In this document: piece after piece, positions 18,150 through 25,713 of the stretch
Numbering within the stretch: the first letter of the stretch is position 1
Layout: every line of letters begins with the position of its first letter
Assembly: GCA_031269945.1 (NCBI GenBank)
Contig: JAISYK010000006.1
Span: forward strand, 62,001 to 126,000
Reading direction: 5' to 3'
Source: Candidatus Endomicrobiellum calonymphae
Lineage (GTDB): Bacteria > Elusimicrobiota > Endomicrobiia > Endomicrobiales > Endomicrobiaceae
Length of the DNA: 64,000 nt
Position numbers and translations under genes: made by a program
Notes under the pieces: model-generated
What the model saw: only the letters and a program-made list of their open reading frames with translations
The model's database searches: none
What the model was told of the DNA's origin: nothing

Positions 18150-19892
18150 ATGCCTGCCAAATGGGATATTGTTCTCAAAGGCGTTGCGGCATCATCAGGG
18201 ATTTCTATTGGCAAAGTCTTTTCTCTTGAAGATGATGATTTCTGTGTAATTCGCAGGGAAATACTTAGAAGTGCTAGAGAAACTGAAAAAAAGCGTTTAG
18301 CTAGGGCCGTTGAAAAAACTAGAACTGAGTTTAAAATAGTTTACGCTAAAATTGATGAGGTTCTTGGTAAAAATTATGCTCGAATAGCCGATGCCTATCT
18401 TTTGATTTTGGATGATCCGACTATGAAGAAAGAAGTTTATGAACTCATAGACAGTGGCGTTAATGCGGAGTACGCTGTTTTTAAAGTTATAGATAAGATT
18501 GCTCGTTCTTTCGAATTTATTGAAAATGATTACATTAGGGAAAGAAAAGTTGATATTCAAGATATTGGGAGAAAAATTATTGAAAATCTACTTGGTAAGC
18601 ATAGAAAAACTCTTGCAAATTTAGAGGAGGACTCAATAGTGGTTTCTCATAATTTAACTCCAGCTGATACTATGACAATAAGAGAGAAACTGGTAAAGGG
18701 TTTTGCTACAGATATTGGCGGAAAAACCTCTCATACAGCAATTATTGCACAGGGACTTTCCATACCAGCCGTTGTAGGTTTGAAAGTAGTATCCTCGCAG
18801 ACTAAAAGCGGCGATATCATTATTATTGATGGTAATAAAGGCGAGGTTATATTAAGTCCGACTCCTGAAACTATGGTTAAGTATAAGAGAGAATATGCTT
18901 TACAATTTGCAAAGAGAAGAGAGCTTGAAAAATTAAAAAATTTATCCTCTGAAACAACAGATAATCATAAAGTTTTAATTTTTGCAAATATTGATAATTC
19001 TGATGAGATAGAATCAATTTTAAGTAATGGAGCAATGGGTATAGGTCTTTATAGAACAGAGTTTATATACTTCAATCGCGGCGAAACTATGCCAACTGAA
19101 AAAGATCATTTTGAGAATTATTCTAAAGTTGCAAAAATTATGTCTCCTTATCCAACCGTTATAAGAACATTTGATTTGGGAGGTGATAAGCTTACAAAAA
19201 TGGGTCTTTTAAACGTAGAGCAGGAAAAAAATCCATCTCTGGGTCTAAGAGCTATAAGACTTTCGCTTAAATATCCCGAAATTTTTATTGACCAATTGAG
19301 AGGAGTTTTAAGAGCGTCAGCTTATGGGGAAATTAGACTTATGTATCCGATGATATCTGGAATCGAGGAATTATATGAGGCCAATAAGGTTCTCAATAAG
19401 GTAAAACAAGATTTGAAAAAAGAGCATATGGAATTTGATGAGAAAATGAAAATCGGTGTTATGATAGAAGTGCCGTCTGCTGCTACGATAATAGATGTTA
19501 TTGCTAAAGAGGTTGATTTTGTTTCTATAGGGACTAACGATTTGATACAGTATACGCTTGCTGTCGATAGAGTAAATGAAAATGTTGCTGGCCTTTATGA
19601 TCCGTTACATCCTGCAATTTTAAGGTTTATTAAAAAAATTATAGATGAAAGCCACAAAGTTGGAATAACCGTGAGTATGTGCGGTGAAATGGCAGGAAAT
19701 CCGTACTATGCACCTGTTCTCTTGGGTTTTGGACTTGACCAGTTCAGTGTATCATCTGCACAAATTCTCGAAATTAAAAAGGTAATAAGAGGTATTTCTT
19801 TTGAAGATGCCAAGAAGATCTCAGAAGAAATTTTAAAGTGTGGTAGTAGAGATTCAATATTAGAAATTATAAATACTATTCACGTGAAATGA
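18150..19892 (+). CDS. ptsI: PTS enzyme I, phosphoenolpyruvate-protein phosphotransferase
   Basis: 580 residues, complete. N-terminal HPr-binding and phospho-His domain with active His195 in GGKTSHTAIIA; C-terminal PEP-binding barrel with GIGLYRTEF, the PEP-binding TFDLGGDK loop, VMIEVPSA and the SMCGEMAG active-site Cys block. It starts the relay PEP to EI to HPr. AGGAGAG lies before the ATG, a good ribosome site. No lesion is visible, so selection seems to maintain the general PTS proteins after loss of the adjacent permease. Confidence 0.97.
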   Translation: MPAKWDIVLKGVAASSGISIGKVFSLEDDDFCVIRREILRSARETEKKRLARAVEKTRTEFKIVYAKIDEVLGKNYARIADAYLLILDDPTMKKEVYELIDSGVNAEYAVFKVIDKIARSFEFIENDYIRERKVDIQDIGRKIIENLLGKHRKTLANLEEDSIVVSHNLTPADTMTIREKLVKGFATDIGGKTSHTAIIAQGLSIPAVVGLKVVSSQTKSGDIIIIDGNKGEVILSPTPETMVKYKREYALQFAKRRELEKLKNLSSETTDNHKVLIFANIDNSDEIESILSNGAMGIGLYRTEFIYFNRGETMPTEKDHFENYSKVAKIMSPYPTVIRTFDLGGDKLTKMGLLNVEQEKNPSLGLRAIRLSLKYPEIFIDQLRGVLRASAYGEIRLMYPMISGIEELYEANKVLNKVKQDLKKEHMEFDEKMKIGVMIEVPSAATIIDVIAKEVDFVSIGTNDLIQYTLAVDRVNENVAGLYDPLHPAILRFIKKIIDESHKVGITVSMCGEMAGNPYYAPVLLGFGLDQFSVSSAQILEIKKVIRGISFEDAKKISEEILKCGSRDSILEIINTIHVK

Positions 19893-19921
19893 CATAAACA
19901 TTTTAAGAAAATTAGGTAAAA

Positions 19922-21709
19922 ATGTCTAATATAAGGAATTTTTGCATCATAGCTCATATAGATCATGGAAAAAGTACGATTGCCGATAGGCTTATTGAAT
20001 ATACAGGAACAATTTCTCGAAAAAAAATGAAGGACCAAATTCTCGATGGCATGGAACTAGAAAGGGAAAAAGGGATAACTATAAAAGCCAAAGCTGTGAG
20101 AATGAACTACTTAAGTAAAAATGGTGTGGAATATATACTTAATTTGATTGACACGCCGGGACATGTAGATTTTACATATGAAGTATCTAGGGCTCTTGCT
20201 GCATGCGAGGGTGCGATTTTAGTAGTCGATGCTACTCAAGGCGTGGAGGCACAAACTCTTGCAAATACTGCATTGGCGAAAGAAGCAAAACTTAAAATTA
20301 TTCCAGTAATAAATAAGATAGATTTGCCTACTGCCGATATTGAAAATGCTTGTGAGCAAATAAAAGAAGAACTGGAAATTGCTACTACTCCTGTACTTTC
20401 GAGTGCGAAAGAGGGGGTAGGCACGGAAGCAATAATTGAATCGGTGATATTAAAAATTCCTCCAGCTGAGGTATCTAAAGAAAAACCATTGTCAGCTTTG
20501 ATCTTTGATTCGTTTTATGACTCTTATCGCGGAGTTGTAGTTATAGTAAGAGTTTTTTGTGGAAAAATTCAAAAAGGCATGAAGATTAGGTTTATGGTAT
20601 CTAACGTAGAACATGAAGTGCTTGAAGTCGGATATATGAAAATAGAAATGATTGAATCAGATGAGCTTTTATCGGGCGAAGTCGGATATGTAGTCTCGGG
20701 AATAAAAGATATGCACGATATAAAAATTGGTGATACGATTACTGAAAGTGTAAATCCTACGAAATACCCACATGAAGGATATAAAGAGGTAAATCCTTTT
20801 GTTTTCGCAGGACTTTATCCCAATAGAGCGTCTGAATACGATAGTTTGAAAATTGCTTTAGAGAAATTAAGACTTTCAGATTCTTCTCTTGTATTTTCTC
20901 AAGAAGTTTCAGTGGTTTTAGGTTTTGGATTCAGATGTGGATTTTTAGGATCTTTACATTTGGATATAGTCAAAGAAAGACTTGAAAGAGAGTTTGGTTT
21001 AAATCTTCTAGTTACAGCCCCAAATGTTATATATAGAATAAAGTCTAAAGGTAAATTTGTAACAGTAGATGCTCCTTCCAAATTTCCGAATGTTTCAGAT
21101 ATTGAAGAAATTTGGGAACCGTATATTAAAGCTACAATAATTTGCCCTGTCAGTTTTTTGGGTTCTGTTTTTGATTTGTGTCAAAAAAGAAAAGGGAAAC
21201 AAGTGTTGATGAAGTATATAGGTGCTAAAGCTGTAATTTTAAAGTATCATATGCCTCTTGCGGAAATTATTGTTGGTTTTTATGATGACCTAAAGTCAGT
21301 TTCAAAAGGTTATGCTTCTTTTGACTATGAGTATATCGATTCGCAATTGGGAGATTTGGTAAAGCTTGAAGTTATGATAAATGCAAAAATTGTTGATGCT
21401 TTTACAACTATAATCTCGAAAAACGAGGCACAATACACAGCACGTTATCTTACTAAAAAGTTGAAATGTATTATTCCAAGGCATATGTTTGAAATTCCAA
21501 TACAGGCTATGATAAACAATAGAATAGTTGCCAGAGAGACTATATCAGCGATGCGTAAAGATGTACTTGCGAAGTGCTATGGTGGAGACATAACAAGGAA
21601 ACGTAAACTTCTCGAAAGACAAAAAGAAGGGAAACGTAAAATGAAAAAGTTTGGAAAAGTGGAAATACCACAGGAGGCTTTTATTGCAATATTAAAAATG
21701 AATAAGTAA
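19922..21709 (+). CDS. lepA: Elongation factor 4 (LepA) GTPase
   Basis: Ribosome-associated GTPase that back-translocates or assists initiation/assembly under stress. 595 residues, normal length. G1 AHIDHGKST (11-19), G3 DTPGHVDF, G4 NKIDLP; C-terminal LepA-specific domain with DSQLGDLVKLEV and a basic tail ending KRKMKKFGKVEIPQEAF, diagnostic of LepA. The ATG is 29 bases after ptsI, and the upstream bases are only weakly ribosome-site-like (TTAGGTAAAA). Confidence 0.97.
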   Translation: MSNIRNFCIIAHIDHGKSTIADRLIEYTGTISRKKMKDQILDGMELEREKGITIKAKAVRMNYLSKNGVEYILNLIDTPGHVDFTYEVSRALAACEGAILVVDATQGVEAQTLANTALAKEAKLKIIPVINKIDLPTADIENACEQIKEELEIATTPVLSSAKEGVGTEAIIESVILKIPPAEVSKEKPLSALIFDSFYDSYRGVVVIVRVFCGKIQKGMKIRFMVSNVEHEVLEVGYMKIEMIESDELLSGEVGYVVSGIKDMHDIKIGDTITESVNPTKYPHEGYKEVNPFVFAGLYPNRASEYDSLKIALEKLRLSDSSLVFSQEVSVVLGFGFRCGFLGSLHLDIVKERLEREFGLNLLVTAPNVIYRIKSKGKFVTVDAPSKFPNVSDIEEIWEPYIKATIICPVSFLGSVFDLCQKRKGKQVLMKYIGAKAVILKYHMPLAEIIVGFYDDLKSVSKGYASFDYEYIDSQLGDLVKLEVMINAKIVDAFTTIISKNEAQYTARYLTKKLKCIIPRHMFEIPIQAMINNRIVARETISAMRKDVLAKCYGGDITRKRKLLERQKEGKRKMKKFGKVEIPQEAFIAILKMNK

Positions 21710-22211
21710 GCTTATATCTAGATAAATAGATAAGAAAATGCACCTCTCTATGAGTAGATTTTGTGAAAAGTGTGTAAAAATATTGTATTAGGTGAGCACG
21801 TTTGTTTAATGTAATAGGGTGACGTACTGTTTCTGGCGATTTTTAGGAAGAAAAGAGGCACGAAAAGGACTTGTGCTGTTGTGGTATGCTCGATTAAATA
21901 TGATATAATGGGGGGGGGGCTGTGGGCCGTCCTTTATTTGCTGTTCATTGATAAATGGAATAGAAGGGAATATTATCTGGTGCGTGTTTCGAGAGATAGT
22001 TAATATGGCGTATAGCCTTATGAATATGAAAATAGAGGTACATTTTATTTGTAGTGTGACTATAAATAAATTGTATGATAGGTGTGTATATATGTGCTTA
22101 TATTTAAAACTCTGAGGTGTTCGACATAAATAATTAAATAATAAATAATAAAATGTAGAACTGTTTGTTTTATGTTAATGATATGATAATAGCGGGTGTG
22201 TAGATAATAAT
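21710..22211. other. Non-coding or decayed region with a G10 tract
   Basis: About 500 bases between lepA and lepB with no supported gene. It holds a run of ten G at 21910-21919, very unusual for this base composition. A short frame after it (WAVLYLLFIDKWNRR) is protein-like but could not be assigned. No hairpin with a T tract was found after lepA. Confidence 0.4.
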
Positions 22212-22991
22212 ATGGAGCTTAAACTTTTTCTTTCAGGATGTATTTTTTTTGTCATAGCTATGTTTATGCTTGCGGCAGAGAGGTATTTTAAAATTCCTCT
22301 ATCGCAAAGATGCTTTAAAAGAATCTATTCATGGGTTGATACATTTTGGTCTGCTCTTATAATAGCTTCTCTTATTATGTTTTTTTTTATACAAGCTTTT
22401 AGAATTCCGTCCGGCAGTATGAGAAATACTCTTATTGAAGGCGATCATCTTTTTGTGAATAAATTTATTTACGGGTTTCATGTTCCTTTTTCCTGTAGTG
22501 GAAAACGATTTGCTGCTTTAAAAAATATTAAAAGAGGAGATATAGTTGTTTTTCAGTCTCCTCCTGAAGCTTCAGAAGGTTATGAGAAAGGTGAGCATAA
22601 AAGGATAAAAAAAGATTATATAAAAAGATGCGTGGCTATTGCGGGAGACAAGGTTGAGATAAAAAACAAAGTGCTGTTTGTAAATAGCATACGTGTTGAT
22701 GACTCTTATGCGATTTTTAATGATTCTTCTGTTTTTCAAAAAACTGATTTGCTTAACGATGTGGAAAAATATCAGCGGGTTTGGGAACAAGGTAAGTTTG
22801 TCTCAATTCCTTCAACTTTTATAAGAGATAATTTTGGACCTGTGATTATCCCGAAAGGGTATTACATGATGATGGGTGATAATAGAGATTTTTCTTTTGA
22901 TTCGCGGTTTTGGGGACCATTGCTTGACAAATATGTAAAAGGGAAGGCTTTGTTCTTATACTGGCCAATTAAACGTTGGAGGATATTATGA
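22212..22991 (+). CDS. lepB: Signal peptidase I
   Basis: Membrane serine protease that removes signal peptides from exported proteins. 259 residues with an N-terminal hydrophobic segment (about 4-22) and a second one (about 45-63). Catalytic Ser69 is in IPSGSMRNTL and Lys138 in DYIKRCVAIAGD, the Ser/Lys dyad; GYYMMMGDNRDFSFDSRFWG is the conserved box near the C-terminus. ATG start. The stop overlaps the next gene (ATGA). Confidence 0.96.
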   Translation: MELKLFLSGCIFFVIAMFMLAAERYFKIPLSQRCFKRIYSWVDTFWSALIIASLIMFFFIQAFRIPSGSMRNTLIEGDHLFVNKFIYGFHVPFSCSGKRFAALKNIKRGDIVVFQSPPEASEGYEKGEHKRIKKDYIKRCVAIAGDKVEIKNKVLFVNSIRVDDSYAIFNDSSVFQKTDLLNDVEKYQRVWEQGKFVSIPSTFIRDNFGPVIIPKGYYMMMGDNRDFSFDSRFWGPLLDKYVKGKALFLYWPIKRWRIL

Positions 22992-23407
22992 CTTGGATTG
23001 TTTGGCTTATAATTTCTGTCACGCTTATAATTTTTGAAATGATTATACAATCGTTTTTTTTCTTTTTTTGTCTTTTTATCGGTTCTGTTTTTGCGGCAGG
23101 AATATCTTATCTTAATATTTCAGATTGGGTTGAATTTGCTGTTTTTGTAGTCACTTCTATCATGTCTGTGTATTTTGTGAAACCTGTGTTGAAAAAAGTT
23201 TTTAACGGTTCTAAGACAATAAATTCTAATGTGGATGCTCTTATTGGGGAAACTGCTGTTGTCATTGAAAAAGTGATTCCTTTGAAATCTGGTTTTGTGA
23301 AAGTTTTAGGCGAAATTTGGAGGGCTAAGTCAGATGTAGAGTTTGAAGCTGGGAAAATAGTTAGAATAGAAAATGTTAGCGGAACAACACTTATAGTAAG
23401 AGAGTAA
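22988..23407 (+). CDS. Short NfeD-family membrane protein
   Basis: 139 residues from the ATG at 22988, which overlaps the lepB stop as ATGA and follows a strong GGAGG; a longer frame from 22976 is less likely. Two to three hydrophobic segments occupy about residues 1-65, followed by a small beta-barrel (OB-fold) domain with LIGETAVV and GEIWRAKS, typical of NfeD (family LvGxxGxa, GexWxA). NfeD proteins are partners of SPFH proteins, and such a gene is next downstream. Function in membrane quality control is inferred from the family. Confidence 0.85.
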   Translation: MTWIVWLIISVTLIIFEMIIQSFFFFFCLFIGSVFAAGISYLNISDWVEFAVFVVTSIMSVYFVKPVLKKVFNGSKTINSNVDALIGETAVVIEKVIPLKSGFVKVLGEIWRAKSDVEFEAGKIVRIENVSGTTLIVRE

Positions 23408-23506
23408 AAAATACGTATCTGCTTTTTAATATGTAGGTGACAATTATATAATCTAATAAACAAAAAATTAAATAATATTTATAGATATTAAAAAATGGAG
23501 GTCAAC

Positions 23507-24436
23507 ATGTTGATGCTTGTTCTAGCAGTTATGGTTTTTTCAATTATTTTTATAGCGAATTCTATAAAAATAATAAGGCAATATGAAAAAGGAATTATTG
23601 AGACTTTGGGCAAATATACTGGGACGAGGAATTCTGGAGCAAATGTTATAATTCCGATATTTCAGAGAATGTTAAGAGTTGATATGAGGGAACGAGTTAT
23701 TGATGTTCCTCCTCAAAGTGTTATTACTAAAGATAATGTTTCCGTGATTGTAGATGCTATTATTTATTTTCAAGTTACTGATCCAGTAAAAGTTGTTTAT
23801 AATATTGAAAACTTTGCATTAGCTGCTTTAAAACTTGCACAAACAAATTTAAGGAATGTGATTGGTGATATGGAGTTGGATAGCACGCTTACGTCTAGGG
23901 AAAAAATAAATGCTCAATTGAGAGTTGTAATGGATGAAGCTACAGATAAATGGGGAGTAAAAGTTACAAGAGTTGAAATACAAAAAATAGATCCTCCCAG
24001 GGATATTACAGATGCCATGTCTAAACAAATGAAGGCTGAAAGAGAAAAGAGAGCAAATATTTTAGAAGCAGAAGGCTTAAGACAAGCGGCAATTCTAAAG
24101 GCAGAGGGTGCAAAGCAATCTGTTATTCTTGATGCGGAAGCTGTGAAAGAAAAACAGGTTTTGGAAGCTACCGGTGAAGCTGAAGCTATAAGAAAGGTTG
24201 CGGAGGCTGAAAGGTATAAGATTGAAGTGGTATATAACGCTATACATACGGGTAAGCCAACTAATGACCTTATTGCTATTAAGTACCTCGAGACACTTGG
24301 AAAAGTTGCGGATGGACAAGCGACAAAAATTTTTCTGCCGTTAGAAACTGCTGGAGTCACAGCCTCACTTGGTGGCATAGCGGAACTCTTTAGGGACCAA
24401 TCCAAAACTAAAATTAGAAAAGACAGTTTTAGATAA
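23507..24436 (+). CDS. SPFH-family (stomatin/QmcA-like) membrane protein
   Basis: 309 residues starting at the ATG 23507, which has GGAGG six bases upstream; an ATG at 23495 overlaps that site and is unlikely. One N-terminal membrane segment, then the SPFH domain (IRQYEKGIIETLGKY, IDVPPQSVITKDNVSV, LRNVIGDMELD), a coiled coil rich in Ala/Glu (AEREKRANILEAEGLRQAA) and the family's C-terminal KYLETLGK segment. These proteins form oligomeric membrane cages; with the NfeD gene just upstream this is the common NfeD-stomatin pair. Confidence 0.92.
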   Translation: MLMLVLAVMVFSIIFIANSIKIIRQYEKGIIETLGKYTGTRNSGANVIIPIFQRMLRVDMRERVIDVPPQSVITKDNVSVIVDAIIYFQVTDPVKVVYNIENFALAALKLAQTNLRNVIGDMELDSTLTSREKINAQLRVVMDEATDKWGVKVTRVEIQKIDPPRDITDAMSKQMKAEREKRANILEAEGLRQAAILKAEGAKQSVILDAEAVKEKQVLEATGEAEAIRKVAEAERYKIEVVYNAIHTGKPTNDLIAIKYLETLGKVADGQATKIFLPLETAGVTASLGGIAELFRDQSKTKIRKDSFR

Positions 24437-24493
24437 GTAAGTTTTATCAAGTATTTTTTTAAGGCAGGTGTCATAATAAATAATAAATATGCT

Positions 24494-25576
24494 GTGAAGG
24501 GTCTGTATATTCACGTGCCTTTTTGTAGTCGGAAATGTCTTTACTGTAATTTTTTTTCTGTGCAATATAGTGATGCTTTGGTAGATAAGTATATTTATGC
24601 CTTACTGAAACATGCGTTGAGATTTAAAAATAAAAAGGTAGATTCAATATATATAGGCGGCGGTACTCCCTCGGTTTTGTCTTTAAGACAGTTGCAAAGG
24701 CTTTTAGAATCGTTGTGCAAAATTTTTGATCTCTCAGAGGTTAGAGAATTTACATTTGAGTTGAACCCGGAATCGGTTTCAAAGGGAAAGTTGCGTTTTC
24801 TTAGAGAAATTGGAGTAAACAGATTAAGTATAGGGCTTCAATCTGTTGAAGATATATCTTTAAAATTTTTAGGTAGAATACACGATTTTGAGACTTTTTG
24901 TAATGTTTATGCTTTGGCGAGACAAGAAAATTTTGACAACATAAACATTGATTTAATATACGGTTTGCCAGATCAGACGCTAGAAGATTGGGAAAGAGTT
25001 ATAAAAAAAACTCTAGTTTTTGATAGTGAGCACTTGTCTCTTTATCCTTTATCAGTGAATGGAAACACTTCGTTTTATATAAGTGATATTATTACGCACG
25101 ACGATGTTCAAAGGAATATGTACGATGAAACTGTGGAGATTTTAGCAAACAAGGGGTATATTCATTATGAAGTTTCGAATTGGTCTAAACAAAATAAAGA
25201 ATCTTTTCATAATGTGAATTATTGGCATAATTTTGAATATGTAGGTCTCGGTGCCGGAGCCGCTGGGTATTTAGAAAGGAAAAGATACAAAAATGTGGAA
25301 GATATTAGTAGATATATAGATTTATTAAAAAATGGTTATAATGTCGAGTCTGAAAATGAATATATCGACGATAGAATTTACGAAATGGAAACTATTATAT
25401 TGGGGTTAAGGCTTTTAGATGAAGGATTGGATGTGAAATACTTCGAAAACCCTAAACATTACAATGTGCTTTTAGAATGTTTAGAAAATAAAACTTTAAA
25501 AATGGAAAGTGGCAAAGTAAGGCTTGCTAAAGAATGTGTTTTTATTTTTAATCAAATTGCTTTAAAATTTGCCTAA
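24494..25576 (+). CDS. hemW: HemW-type radical SAM protein
   Basis: 360 residues beginning at GTG 24494 with GLYIHVPFCSRKCLYCNFF: Cys11, Cys15 and Cys18 form the radical-SAM CxxxCxxC motif, followed directly by CNF as in HemW and not the CNC of HemN-type oxidases. Other HemW blocks: IYIGGGTPS, RLSIGLQS, NIDLIYGLP and, in the C-terminal half, HYEVSNWSK and HNVNYW. HemW proteins bind haem and probably deliver it to haem proteins; annotations as coproporphyrinogen oxidase are usually wrong for this subgroup. No haem-synthesis genes are present in the window. Confidence 0.9.
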   Translation: MKGLYIHVPFCSRKCLYCNFFSVQYSDALVDKYIYALLKHALRFKNKKVDSIYIGGGTPSVLSLRQLQRLLESLCKIFDLSEVREFTFELNPESVSKGKLRFLREIGVNRLSIGLQSVEDISLKFLGRIHDFETFCNVYALARQENFDNINIDLIYGLPDQTLEDWERVIKKTLVFDSEHLSLYPLSVNGNTSFYISDIITHDDVQRNMYDETVEILANKGYIHYEVSNWSKQNKESFHNVNYWHNFEYVGLGAGAAGYLERKRYKNVEDISRYIDLLKNGYNVESENEYIDDRIYEMETIILGLRLLDEGLDVKYFENPKHYNVLLECLENKTLKMESGKVRLAKECVFIFNQIALKFA

Positions 25577-25713
25577 TAAAGGTTTTAAAAAATCTTCATA
25601 TATTTATCAATCGTAAAGATAGGGTGGATGGGTTATATAGTTTTTACTCTCTTTGTTTGACTTGTTTAGCTAAAAAATATTATAAAACGCGAAAGGGGGG
25701 GTGGTGACTTAGG

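Noticed and set aside
23914-24474. 186-codon minus-strand frame
   Set aside because: Antisense to the coiled coil of the SPFH gene; Ala/Ser-rich composition is the mirror of the coiled-coil codons.
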